From: VXPQ01 sp965117025 | GTDB taxonomy: Bacteria > Bacteroidota > Rhodothermia > Rhodothermales > VXPQ01 | DNA length: 64,000 nt | Assembly: GCA_965117025.1 (NCBI GenBank) | Contig: OZ220746.1 | Location: 1,054,001-1,118,000 of the forward strand | Direction of reading: 5' to 3' | In this document: one piece after another, positions 18,607 to 27,163 of the stretch | Position numbering within the stretch: the stretch's first letter is position 1 | Layout: the number at the start of each line of letters is the position of its first letter | Position numbers and translations under genes: made by a program | Notes under the pieces: model-generated | What the model saw: only the letters and a program-made list of their open reading frames with translations | Database searches by the model: none | What the model was told of the DNA's origin: nothing

Positions 18607-19401
18607 CTACTTGGATGCATTCTGCCCCACGAGCGGCCACTGTTCGATTTCAAAGACGGAGCCGTTGACAGGCCCCGCCTGATCCGAAAGCCAGAACACG
18701 ATGTGCGCCGCCGCTTCTTCGGGAGCGAAAATGCGGCCGGACGGGGCATGCTCGGGGGGTATGTGTTCCCACCAGCCTTCTTCGGAACCGTCCTGCACCT
18801 TGATCCTCTTCTCGTTTTCGGTGAGCGTCCACCCTGCGTTGATCTGGTTGACCCGGATGCCCTCGCTCGCCAGATACGCGGACAGGTTGCGGGTCATCGT
18901 CATGAGCCCGCCTTTCGTCATGGAATAGACCAGCAGATTCCGCTCCCCGCCCAGCGCATTGATGGATCCCACATTCAGAATATGCCCCCCGCCTCCCTGC
19001 TTCCTGAACTGCGCCACGGCGGCCTGGCTCAGAAGAAGAGGCGCCCGCAGGTTCACGGCGACCTGCCGGTCAAAGAGGTCGGCGGCCGCATTGTCGAGAT
19101 TGGAGCGCGCCAGAAGCGCTGCGTTGTTGACGAGCGCATCCAGGCGGCCGAACCGTTCGACAGTGGACTCGACAAGACGCCCCGGCGCCGCAGGATCCTG
19201 CAAATCGCCCAGCGAAAACGCAGCGGCCTCCCCCAGTTCCTCCGCGAGCGCGGCGGCGCGCTCGGCATTCCGGCCATGAATCATCACCTGGCCGCCCTCG
19301 GCCACGATGCGTCGGGCCGTGAATTCCCCGATTCCCGTAGTCGAGCCCGTAACGAGAATGACTTTGTCCTTGACGAGTTGTCCCATATCTCTCAATGTCA
19401 T
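18607..19401 (-). CDS. SDR-family NAD(P)-dependent oxidoreductase
   Basis: A classical short-chain dehydrogenase of about 264 residues. Cofactor-binding motif VTGSTTGIGEF and the NNAALL motif are present, along with catalytic Ser (NVGSINALGG) and Tyr-Lys (YSMTKGG). The C-terminus (FWLSDQAGPVNGSVFEIEQW) resembles sugar- or polyol-type SDRs. In-frame starts at 19407 (GTG), 19401 and 19386 are all possible. An intergenic palindrome (19410-19476) ends just ahead of this start, between the upstream dehydrogenase and this gene, and may modulate readthrough within the operon. Substrate unknown. Confidence 0.88.
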   Translation of the reverse strand: MTLRDMGQLVKDKVILVTGSTTGIGEFTARRIVAEGGQVMIHGRNAERAAALAEELGEAAAFSLGDLQDPAAPGRLVESTVERFGRLDALVNNAALLARSNLDNAAADLFDRQVAVNLRAPLLLSQAAVAQFRKQGGGGHILNVGSINALGGERNLLVYSMTKGGLMTMTRNLSAYLASEGIRVNQINAGWTLTENEKRIKVQDGSEEGWWEHIPPEHAPSGRIFAPEEAAAHIVFWLSDQAGPVNGSVFEIEQWPLVGQNASK

Positions 19402-19409
19402 GCTCACGT

Positions 19410-19476
19410 AAGGGTACTCCGATCAAGTCCGCGAAGTTCAGAGGCTGCGAGGAACGGCTTTGATCGGAGTATCCTT
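19410..19476. repeat. Intergenic palindromic element inside the catabolic operon
   Basis: The arms AAGGGTACTCCGATCAA (19410-19426) and TTGATCGGAGTATCCTT (19460-19476) pair over 17 positions with one mismatch. The interior carries the family core in the form TCCGCGAAGTTCAGAGGC. It fills most of the 87-bp gap between the Zn-dehydrogenase stop (19489) and the SDR start. Confidence 0.85.
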
Positions 19477-19488
19477 GAGCATACGCAA

Positions 19489-20535
19489 TCAGGGAATCAG
19501 GATCGCCTTTACGCAGGTCCGTTCGTGCATGCGCTCGAAGACCTCTTCCCATTCCTTCAAAGGGGCAATACGATCTACAAGGGGCGCCGTGTCCAGGCTT
19601 CCGTTTGCAAGAAGGCGCAGCACGCGCTCCCAGATTTCCCGATAGTGTGAAAAACTGCCCTGCAACGTAACGGCCTTCTGAACCAGGGGATCAAGGCTGC
19701 CGCCGAACGGCTCTTTACCCCAACCGACCTTGGTAATCCAGCCGCCGGGCCGCACGACGTCCAGCGCGGTGCGGAGCGCTTCGGAAACGCCCGCAGCATC
19801 CACCACCACATCGACGCCGAGGCCGTCCCCCAGTGAGCGCCCCATCCCGACCGCATCCTCCGCCGGCACAGGAACAAGTCCCAGCTGTCCCGCCACAGCA
19901 AGACGGTGCGCATCCGACGCCAAACCGGCTACCTGTACAACTCCCGCACCCGCAAGACGCGCCATGACCCCGCACAGCAAACCGATGGGGCCAGGGCCGA
20001 GCACCAGTACATGATCTCCCGGTCGAATCCGCGTCTGCACGCAGACGGCATGATACGCCACGCAGCACGGCTCCGTAAGCGCCGCCTGCTCGAAGGTCAA
20101 CTCGTCCGGAATGCGATGCAGACAGCGTTCCGGTACGCGCACATACTCGGCCATAGCGCCGTCCACGCCGTACCCGAAACCGAGACGCGAGGGGTCCAGA
20201 TGGTACCGCCCCTCCCGCACCAGCGGGGAATCCGGATCAATGACGGCAGCGGTTTCGCTCGTGATCCGATCCTCTTCCCGGAATGTCCGTACGGCGCTCC
20301 CGGTCCGCACCACGATCCCGCTGAATTCATGCCCAAGCACGCAGGGGTAGTTGACCGGCCAACTGTGCGCGCCGGCCCATTGATGTACGTCGCTGCCGCA
20401 TACGCCGACCGCCCGGACCTCGACAAGCACATCCTCGGAACCAATCTCCGGCACAGGGATCTCGCGAAGCTCGACGCTCTTCGGCGCCGCCGCATGATTC
20501 ACCACGGCCTGCATCGTGCGCGGAATCTGCTTCAT
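19489..20535 (-). CDS. Zinc-binding alcohol/polyol dehydrogenase lacking the structural zinc site
   Basis: The 348-residue medium-chain dehydrogenase has catalytic-zinc motifs GVCGSDVHQWAG and LGHEFSG, plus a Rossmann fold with VLGPGPIGLLCG. The lobe that normally carries four cysteines for a structural zinc keeps its surrounding sequence (REGRYHLDPSRLGFG), but the Cys positions have become non-Cys. The related polyol/threonine-type enzymes usually read GRYHLC there. The start at 20535 overlaps the upstream stop by 4 nt. Oxidation of a sugar or polyol hydroxyl is the likely role; the substrate cannot be named. Confidence 0.9.
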   Translation of the reverse strand: MKQIPRTMQAVVNHAAAPKSVELREIPVPEIGSEDVLVEVRAVGVCGSDVHQWAGAHSWPVNYPCVLGHEFSGIVVRTGSAVRTFREEDRITSETAAVIDPDSPLVREGRYHLDPSRLGFGYGVDGAMAEYVRVPERCLHRIPDELTFEQAALTEPCCVAYHAVCVQTRIRPGDHVLVLGPGPIGLLCGVMARLAGAGVVQVAGLASDAHRLAVAGQLGLVPVPAEDAVGMGRSLGDGLGVDVVVDAAGVSEALRTALDVVRPGGWITKVGWGKEPFGGSLDPLVQKAVTLQGSFSHYREIWERVLRLLANGSLDTAPLVDRIAPLKEWEEVFERMHERTCVKAILIP

Positions 20536-21236
20536 GAGCCGGTCGTCCCTTTCCCGAAAGCATGCACCCGCGTGCATATCTCCCGGAGAATGCCTTCCAC
20601 ATCCCCGGACGCCGCCCGGAATGCATGCGCATCCACGGCAAGCGGAGCGCCTATGACCACGATGGGCGCACCCCAGGCCGGCGCCTGCACAGCCTGTTCG
20701 ATATCCAGTCCGCCTACGGCCTGCACCGGAATATCCACGGCGGCCACTACTTCGCGCAACCGGTGAAGGGGCGTTTCGAAAGGCTGCCCCCGCTCCTGCC
20801 GCAGCGTCCGGTAGTCATAGCCGATATGATGAATGACGTAATCGCAGCCCATCTCCTCAAGCAACCGGGCGCCGGCCACCGGGTCCGGCATCCCGAGGTT
20901 ATCCCCCATCACCTCCACGCCCAGTTCCCTGCCGGCCCGCACCACCAGTTCCACTGTTTCCGGCTCGGCCTGTCCCATCACTACCACATGGGTCGCCCCG
21001 GCGCGGGCCATGATCTCCACCTCGAGCCCGCCCCCGTCCATGGTTTTCAGGTCCACCACAAGGGGTTTGTCCGGAAACCGCTCCCGCAAGGCGCGTACGC
21101 CGTGCATCCCTTCGGCAATGACCAGCGGGGTACCCGCTTCGATCCAGTCGACGCCGGCGCGTACGGCCATTTCCGCCATCTCGACCGCTTCCGGAACCGA
21201 CGTAACGTCCAGCGAGATCTGTACGACCGGCTCCAT
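20532..21236 (-). CDS. HUMPS-family enzyme, 3-hexulose-6-phosphate synthase-like
   Basis: The 234-residue TIM barrel belongs to the orotidine-5'-phosphate decarboxylase superfamily. The core DxKxxD motif is Asp62-Leu-Lys64-Thr-Met-Asp67 in VVDLKTMDGGGLE, preceded by IEAGTPLVIAEG; both are closer to hexulose-phosphate synthase than to 3-keto-gulonate-6-phosphate decarboxylase. A HIGYDYR segment replaces the usual HAGLDEQ region, so the substrate may differ. The ATG at 21236 is preferred over the TTG one codon earlier. It lies 3 bp after the phosphofructokinase stop and overlaps the dehydrogenase start. No phosphohexuloisomerase is nearby, which argues against a standard formaldehyde (RuMP) role. 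Confidence 0.85.
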   Translation of the reverse strand: MEPVVQISLDVTSVPEAVEMAEMAVRAGVDWIEAGTPLVIAEGMHGVRALRERFPDKPLVVDLKTMDGGGLEVEIMARAGATHVVVMGQAEPETVELVVRAGRELGVEVMGDNLGMPDPVAGARLLEEMGCDYVIHHIGYDYRTLRQERGQPFETPLHRLREVVAAVDIPVQAVGGLDIEQAVQAPAWGAPIVVIGAPLAVDAHAFRAASGDVEGILREICTRVHAFGKGTTGS

Positions 21237-21239
21237 CAA

Positions 21240-22394
21240 CTAATACAAAAACATGGGCTTGTTCAGCACATGATGCACCTTCGGGCGGTAGGCGTCCACA
21301 TCATAGAGTTCGTCCACATCCACGCGCTTCACGCCCGTCGTGACCTCGTCCATGGGGATGTGCGTGTACACACCGCCGCGCAGGGCCACCATCCTGCCGC
21401 TGGCCCCTTCCCCGAGCAGGTCCATCGCCATGTTCGCGTAGTTGACCCCCACCATCAGGTCGAGCGCATCCGGCGGGCCGGACCGCATCAGGTACGCAAC
21501 GGACTGGAGTACGATCTTTTCGCCGGTGAGTTGGCTGAGCGCCTTCCCCGTGGCCTCCCCGATGCCGCCCAGCTTGCGGTGCCCGTACGGGTCCTCCTCC
21601 CCGCTTTCCATCACCTGGCCGCCGATCATATAGGCGCCCTCGCTGATCGTCACCATAGCATAGTTGCTGGGATTCATGCGCTTGTCCTGCATGACCAGGT
21701 CCGCCAGTTTTTCCGGGTCGAACGGCACCTCCGAAATAAGCGACCGGTCCACCCCGGCGAGATACGAACTGATGAGGCTGGTCTGTCCGGAATTTCTTCC
21801 GAAGAGTTCGATCACGGCGATGCGCTCGTGGGAACCCGTGCTGGTGCGGAGCTGGTGAATGAATTTGATGCTCCGGGTAATGGCCGTCCCGAACCCGATG
21901 CAGTAATCCGTGCCGTATACATCGTTGTCCATCGTCTTGGGAATGGCCACGACCGGAAAGCCTTCGCGGTGCAGGCGCTCCCCGTAACTCAGGGTATCGT
22001 CTCCCCCGATGGGAATGAGCATGTCGATGCCCAGGTGCTTCAGATTCGCGAGGGCATGGGGAGTGAAATCGAAGGGGCCTTCTTCCGTCATATCGACTGT
22101 GTCCTTCAGAAAATCGGGCACGTCATCCGGTGATACGCGGCCCGGATTGACGCGGCTCGTATGCAGCACGGTGCCGCCGGTCCGGTCGATTTTCCGCACG
22201 GTCGTGAAATCCAGTTCGACCGTGTACTTGTCGATGCTGGCCTGATCGTCCCGGTCCATCCATAACAAACCGCCCCATCCGCGGCGAATGCCGATCACTT
22301 CGTTTCCTTGATCCATCCCCCGCATGGCGACCGCCTTGATGCAGGGGTTCAGGCCGGGTACATCCCCGCCCCCGGTCAGTATGCCGATTCTCAT
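21240..22394 (-). CDS. 6-phosphofructokinase, PPi-dependent type by signature
   Basis: The 384-residue enzyme has the PFK N-terminus MRIGILTGGGDVPGLN and catalytic PKTMDNDVYGTD. The two specificity positions read Asp133 in IGGDDTLSYG and Lys153 in PKTMDND. Asp and Lys at these sites (Gly104 and Gly124 in the E. coli ATP enzyme) are the accepted marker of pyrophosphate use, which makes the reaction reversible. It is the first gene of the operon to 17701. Some PPi-type enzymes also act on sedoheptulose-7-phosphate or other ketose phosphates, so a role specific to this pathway is possible. Confidence 0.88.
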   Translation of the reverse strand: MRIGILTGGGDVPGLNPCIKAVAMRGMDQGNEVIGIRRGWGGLLWMDRDDQASIDKYTVELDFTTVRKIDRTGGTVLHTSRVNPGRVSPDDVPDFLKDTVDMTEEGPFDFTPHALANLKHLGIDMLIPIGGDDTLSYGERLHREGFPVVAIPKTMDNDVYGTDYCIGFGTAITRSIKFIHQLRTSTGSHERIAVIELFGRNSGQTSLISSYLAGVDRSLISEVPFDPEKLADLVMQDKRMNPSNYAMVTISEGAYMIGGQVMESGEEDPYGHRKLGGIGEATGKALSQLTGEKIVLQSVAYLMRSGPPDALDLMVGVNYANMAMDLLGEGASGRMVALRGGVYTHIPMDEVTTGVKRVDVDELYDVDAYRPKVHHVLNKPMFLY

Positions 22395-22422
22395 GATATT
22401 CGTACGGTTGGTGAATTATTTC

Positions 22423-22487
22423 AGGATACTCTGATTAAATCCGCAAAGCTCAGAGGCTGAGAGGAGTGGGCTCGATCAGAGTATCCT
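22423..22487. repeat. Intergenic palindromic element upstream of the PFK operon
   Basis: The arms AGGATACTCTGAT (22423-22435) and ATCAGAGTATCCT (22475-22487) are perfect complements. The interior holds TCCGCAAAGCTCAGAGG. It lies 28 bp before the PFK start, in the leader of the 22394-17701 operon. Confidence 0.88.
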
Positions 22488-22587
22488 TTAGCCTTTCAAT
22501 ATAACGAAACGGCGGCCTGACATGCGAACGCCGAACCCCCGGTTTGATATGGAACGCCCCTTCGGAACGGCTTCGTAACAACCTTTT

Positions 22588-22601
22588 AAGGATACTCTGA
22601 T
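22588..22601. repeat. Half copy of the intergenic palindrome
   Basis: AAGGATACTCTGAT matches one arm of the family but no matching opposite arm follows. It sits 8 bp beyond the stop of the RNA methyltransferase gene. Confidence 0.55.
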
Positions 22602-22608
22602 GCAGGGC

Positions 22609-23397
22609 TTACGTCGTCCGAGCCCAGGCGTGCAGCAGGATGCCCGCAGCAACCGCCGCATTCAGCGACTCGACGCCTTGCGCACCCGGTTTTTCATTCC
22701 TGTGTATCCGGCCGGGAATAAGCACCCGTTCGACGATCCGCTCCCGAACCTCCGGGGAAATTCCGTGCGCCTCGCTGCCGAGCACCAGAACGGACGGCAG
22801 TGCCGGCGTCCAGCCATCCACCGGAATGCCCTCGAGGTCCGCTCCGTAGACGGCGAATCCGCGCGCCGCGAGGTCCTCGAGCATCCCGGCCGGATCGGGC
22901 GTTTCGACCTGCTCGACATCCCACACTCCGCCCATGGAAGCGCGCACCGCCTTCGGGTGGTAGGCATCCACGGAATCCGGAGCGGTTACCACGGCCTCCA
23001 CGCCGAACCAGGCCGCCGTCCGGATGATGGCGCCCGCATTCCCCGGATCGCTCACGCCGTCAAGCAAGACGACCCGCTGCATGGACGCAAGCGTCTCCGG
23101 CGGCGCCCGCCGGATGCCCGCGACCGCCAGCACGCCCTGGCTGGTTTCGACCGCGGATACCGTGCGCATATCCCGTTCGGACACGACATATACCCGGTCC
23201 TCCGGAATACGGAACCGTTCCGCAAGCCGGCTCTGCGCCGATTCCGACACGAGCAGCGTCCGCAGTTCGGCCCCGGCATCGAGCACCGCTTCCACGGCCC
23301 GCGTGCCTTCAATGATCGTTTCCCCGTACCGGTCGCGGTACTTTCTGTGCGCCAGCGAGCGGATTTCTTTCAGGCGGCGTTGGGGAAGACGGGTCAT
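22609..23397 (-). CDS. TrmH/SpoU-family RNA 2'-O-methyltransferase
   Basis: About 262 residues. An N-terminal RNA-binding domain (RRLKEIRSLAHRKYRDRYGE, then IEGTRAVEAVL) precedes a knotted SPOUT methyltransferase domain. The three SpoU motifs are visible: VLLDGVSDPGNAGAIIRTA, VLVLGSEAHGIS and a final SLNAAVAAGILL. Such enzymes methylate the ribose of rRNA or tRNA with S-adenosylmethionine; the target cannot be told from sequence. The start at 23397 (MTRLPQRRLKEIR) is preferred because upstream residues do not look like the family. Monocistronic, divergent from the amidohydrolase gene. Confidence 0.92.
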   Translation of the reverse strand: MTRLPQRRLKEIRSLAHRKYRDRYGETIIEGTRAVEAVLDAGAELRTLLVSESAQSRLAERFRIPEDRVYVVSERDMRTVSAVETSQGVLAVAGIRRAPPETLASMQRVVLLDGVSDPGNAGAIIRTAAWFGVEAVVTAPDSVDAYHPKAVRASMGGVWDVEQVETPDPAGMLEDLAARGFAVYGADLEGIPVDGWTPALPSVLVLGSEAHGISPEVRERIVERVLIPGRIHRNEKPGAQGVESLNAAVAAGILLHAWARTT

Positions 23398-23596
23398 GGA
23401 TGCAATGTGGATGGGTCCCCGTATGTTTTCATGGGGAAGTAAAGATACAATGCGCACGCACGCATCTTCTTTTTTCCTTTTAGGTCACATACTGCTATTT
23501 TGATGCCGCCATACGCCTTTCCCGGTACGGCTCCGTATCTACCGCTTGCACCCCCGTTCGTTCTGCCCTGACGCCTCACCTGTTTCGACCCCGGCC

Positions 23597-24745
23597 ATGA
23601 CGCTTCCGACCGTTTCTCTCCGCCGTTCCCGCAAAATATCCGTCTTTCTCTTCGCCGCAGCGCTCGCCTTCGCCGCGCTGACGGTTACCGCACCCTTACC
23701 CTCCGCCCAGGCGCAGGAAATGCAATGGGAAGACTATGCCCCCCGCTCCACGCTGGTCGTCGAGGAACATGAGGTGACCCGTGCCAAATTCCCGTTCGTG
23801 GACGCCCATGCGCACCAGTGGGGCATCGCCGAGATGTCCGGCGAAGAGATCGCCGCCATGGTTGCGGACATGGACGCAATGAACATGGCCGTCATGGTGA
23901 ATCTCAGTGGGGGAACCGGCGAAGCACTCCAGGCGAAAATCGCCGCCACGGATATGCATGCCCCGGGGCGCTTTGTGCATTATGCAAACATCGACTTCGA
24001 GACCCTGAACGATCCGGATTTCGGCGAGAAAGCAGCGGCCCAACTGGAAGAAGATGTGCGGCAGGGCGCCAAAGGGCTGAAGATTTACAAAAACTTCGGC
24101 ATGGACATCTTCTACGAGGATGGTACGCGGTTAAAAACCGACGACCCGAAACTGGATCCCATCTGGCAGAAGGCCGGCGAACTGGGTATTCCGGTCCTCA
24201 TCCATACGGCAGACCCGGCCCCCTTCTGGGAGCCGCAGGACCGCTTCAACGAGCGCTGGTTCGAGCTCAAGGAGCGCCCGCGCCGCAAACGCGACCCGGT
24301 TCCTTCCTGGGAAACCCTCATGGCCGAACACTGGAACCTGATCGCCAGACACTCGAACACCATTTTCCTCAGCGCGCATCTGGGCTGGCTGGGAAACGAC
24401 CTCGGGCGACTGGGCAGCCTGCTGGACAAAATGCCCAACATGTACACCGAACTCGGAGCGGTCATCGCCGAACTGGGCCGGCAGCCGCGCGCCGCAAAGG
24501 CCTTCCTGACGAAATACCAGGACCGCGTGCTCATGGGCAAGGATTCGTGGGAGCCGTCCGAATACTACGTCTACTTCCGCATCTTCGAGACAGCGGACGA
24601 ATATTTCCCGTATTACCGCAAGCGGCATGCTTTCTGGAGCATGTACGGCATGGACCTCCCGGACGAGGTGCTGCGGAAAATCTACTACAAAAACGCGCTC
24701 AGGATCATTCCCGGACTTGACCCCGCCCTCTTCCCGGACTCATGA
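23597..24745 (+). CDS. Secreted amidohydrolase-2 family protein
   Basis: A 382-residue exported TIM-barrel hydrolase. The signal peptide ends near AQAQ (about 40). The metal motif HAHQWG (His71, His73) follows, then KGLKIYKNFGMD, VLIHTADPAPFW, IFLSAHLGWLGND and a late VLMGKDSW. These are the metal and acid positions of the amidohydrolase-2 family, which hydrolyses lactones or decarboxylates. The next gene (PQQ dehydrogenase) begins 80 bp downstream on the same strand. A periplasmic oxidation-then-hydrolysis pair is a reasonable inference. The substrate is not identifiable. Confidence 0.85.
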   Translation: MTLPTVSLRRSRKISVFLFAAALAFAALTVTAPLPSAQAQEMQWEDYAPRSTLVVEEHEVTRAKFPFVDAHAHQWGIAEMSGEEIAAMVADMDAMNMAVMVNLSGGTGEALQAKIAATDMHAPGRFVHYANIDFETLNDPDFGEKAAAQLEEDVRQGAKGLKIYKNFGMDIFYEDGTRLKTDDPKLDPIWQKAGELGIPVLIHTADPAPFWEPQDRFNERWFELKERPRRKRDPVPSWETLMAEHWNLIARHSNTIFLSAHLGWLGNDLGRLGSLLDKMPNMYTELGAVIAELGRQPRAAKAFLTKYQDRVLMGKDSWEPSEYYVYFRIFETADEYFPYYRKRHAFWSMYGMDLPDEVLRKIYYKNALRIIPGLDPALFPDS

Positions 24746-24825
24746 TCCTGCGGCACGGGCGCCCCTCCGTAATAGCCGCTGCAACCCGGCGCCGGCAGTT
24801 CGACATACATTCACCCCCTGAAGAT

Positions 24826-26985
24826 ATGACCCGCTTTTTTTCCCGCCTGGCCGTCGCTGCAGCGCTTGCCGCAACCTTGTCCGCCTGCTCCGAAGCGCCC
24901 CCGCGCGCGCCGGTGGGCGCCGGTGCGGACTGGGCGAATTATCTCGGCCATCCGAGCAGCAACCAGTATTCCCTGCTCGATCAGATCGATACGAAAAACG
25001 TCCACCTGCTGGAAATGGCGTGGGCGTACGACACGGGAGAAGTGAGCGAGTACCAGTCCAACAACCTCATCGTGGACGGCGTGCTGTACACGGCTACCCC
25101 GAACCGCAAGATGACGGCGCTGAACGCCGCAACGGGCGAACATCTGTGGACCTTCAATTCCGACGAAACCAATCCCTACGGCGGCGGCATGCACCAGGGC
25201 GGCGGCCGTCAACGGGGCTTCATATACTGGGAAGACGAAGAAAACGGGCGCATCTTCACGACGAAAGGCCCCTGGCTATACTCGCTCGACGCAGAAACAG
25301 GCGAGCTGATCCCCTCGTTCGGCGAAGGCGGCTGGCTCCATATAGGCGACTATATCGATTGGGAAGGCCGTCCGAACGTGGGGCTGAACTCGGGCGGATA
25401 CGTCTATGAAGGCATGCTTATTTTCGGGGTACGGGTAGCGGAAAACGTGCCCGGGGCGGTGATTGCGCTCAATGCGCGGACCGGCGAACGCATCTGGATC
25501 TTCCATACCCTGCCCCGTCCGGGGGAATTCGGATCGGAGACATGGCCGGAAGGCTATCTGGAATACACGGGGGGCGCCTCGGACTGGTCCGGCATCGCAA
25601 TGGATATGGAGCGGGGCATCGTATACTCCTCCACGGAAACCGCAGGCCCCGACTTCTACGGCGGCGACCGGTACGGCGAGAATCTGTTCGCCAACTCCCT
25701 TATTGCGCTGGACGCGCGCACCGGCGAGCGCCTGTGGCACTTCCAGTTCGTCCATCACGACCTGTGGGATATGGACAACCCGACCCCCGCCACGCTGCTG
25801 ACCGTCCGGCACGAGGGGGAATGGGTAGACATCGTCGCCCAGGGCACGAAGATGGGGCTGCTGTACGTCTTCGACCGGGTTACGGGCGAGCCGCTCTGGC
25901 CCATCGAGGAACGCCCTGCCCCCATATCGGAATTGCCGGATATGCAGGCATGGCCCACGCAGCCCTACCCCACATGGCCGCCGCCGCTCATGCGGCAGGA
26001 ATACACGCTGGACGACGTATCGAATATCTCGCCGGAAGCCCAACAGTTGACCACCGATCTGATTACGCAGTCCGGCACCTACGGGTCGTTCCCGCCGCCG
26101 AGTCTTGAGCAGAAAATCAAGTTTCCGGGATACGACGGGGGCATGGAATGGGGGGGATCGGCGGCTGACCCCGACGGCATATTGTACGTGAATATCAACG
26201 AGATACCGTGGTTCTATCAGCTCATCCCGACAAGGCGGCCGGATGGTACGCCGCTGCCTCGCGGGGAACGGTACTACCGGTCGATCTGCGCGTCCTGCCA
26301 CGGGCTGGACGGCAGCGGCGATCCGGGAGGAGGTTTCCCGGCGGTCACAGATACGGGCGAACGCTACAGCCGGGAGCAGGCTATGACGCTGCTTGTACAG
26401 GGCGGCGCGCGCATGCCCCCCTTCGACCAGGTCCCCGAAGAGATTCTGAACGCGATTCTTGATCATCTATTCGGCGAGGAAACGGCTGTGGAAGAAGACG
26501 AGGAGGACGAATATGTGCCGCCGTACGCCTTCCGGGGATTCCAGCGATGGCTGGATCACGAAGGCTACCCGGCCATCAAACCGCCCTGGGGCACGCTGAA
26601 CGCCGTTGATCTGAACACGGGTGAGATCAAATGGACCGTACCGCTCGGCGAGTACGAGGAATTGACGGCGCGCGGGATTCCGCAGACGGGTACGGAAAAT
26701 TATGGCGGACCGGTCGTGACGGCGGGCGGCGTGTTGTTCATCGGCGCTACGGCCGACGAAAAAATACGGGCCTTCGACAAGGAAACGGGCGAGGTGCTGT
26801 GGGAAGCCGATCTGCCTTTCGGAGGAAACGCTACGCCCAGCACGTATATGGCGGACGGAAAGCAGTACGTGGCGATTTCCGCGGGCGGCGGCAAGTCGAA
26901 CCGGCCCATGGGAGGCATGCTTGTGGCGTTTGCGCTGCCGGACGAGGCATCCGCGGAAACGGGGGGCGATACGGGTGGAGAATAA
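24826..26985 (+). CDS. PQQ-dependent dehydrogenase with inserted cytochrome c domain (lipoprotein)
   Basis: The 719-residue lipoprotein (lipobox LSAC near 21-24) has a quinoprotein eight-bladed propeller. Blade motifs include ALNAATGEHLWTFNSDE, ALDARTGERLWHFQFVHHD and FDKETGEVLWEADLPF. A cytochrome c domain interrupts the propeller; its heme motif is Cys488-Ala-Ser-Cys491-His492, and an acidic loop (EEDEEDE) follows. The propeller resumes with the final blades. Such enzymes oxidise sugars or alcohols in the periplasm and pass electrons to the respiratory chain. It lies 80 bp after the amidohydrolase. The substrate is unknown. Starting at 24826 gives the lipoprotein signal; the upstream extension does not. 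Confidence 0.92.
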   Translation: MTRFFSRLAVAAALAATLSACSEAPPRAPVGAGADWANYLGHPSSNQYSLLDQIDTKNVHLLEMAWAYDTGEVSEYQSNNLIVDGVLYTATPNRKMTALNAATGEHLWTFNSDETNPYGGGMHQGGGRQRGFIYWEDEENGRIFTTKGPWLYSLDAETGELIPSFGEGGWLHIGDYIDWEGRPNVGLNSGGYVYEGMLIFGVRVAENVPGAVIALNARTGERIWIFHTLPRPGEFGSETWPEGYLEYTGGASDWSGIAMDMERGIVYSSTETAGPDFYGGDRYGENLFANSLIALDARTGERLWHFQFVHHDLWDMDNPTPATLLTVRHEGEWVDIVAQGTKMGLLYVFDRVTGEPLWPIEERPAPISELPDMQAWPTQPYPTWPPPLMRQEYTLDDVSNISPEAQQLTTDLITQSGTYGSFPPPSLEQKIKFPGYDGGMEWGGSAADPDGILYVNINEIPWFYQLIPTRRPDGTPLPRGERYYRSICASCHGLDGSGDPGGGFPAVTDTGERYSREQAMTLLVQGGARMPPFDQVPEEILNAILDHLFGEETAVEEDEEDEYVPPYAFRGFQRWLDHEGYPAIKPPWGTLNAVDLNTGEIKWTVPLGEYEELTARGIPQTGTENYGGPVVTAGGVLFIGATADEKIRAFDKETGEVLWEADLPFGGNATPSTYMADGKQYVAISAGGGKSNRPMGGMLVAFALPDEASAETGGDTGGE

Positions 26986-27163
26986 CCCGTGCCACGCGAA
27001 ACAGACCGGGGCCTTGATTCTGGCTTGGCCAGGAGTCAGGGAGCAAAGGAACCTCGGGCATGGTGGAGCTCTATAAATCACACAACTCCTGTGGGATACC
27101 GGGCAAACGCCCCGGTCTACAACGCCTGCGTGGACATCTGGGACCGATAGCTCCACATGACGT

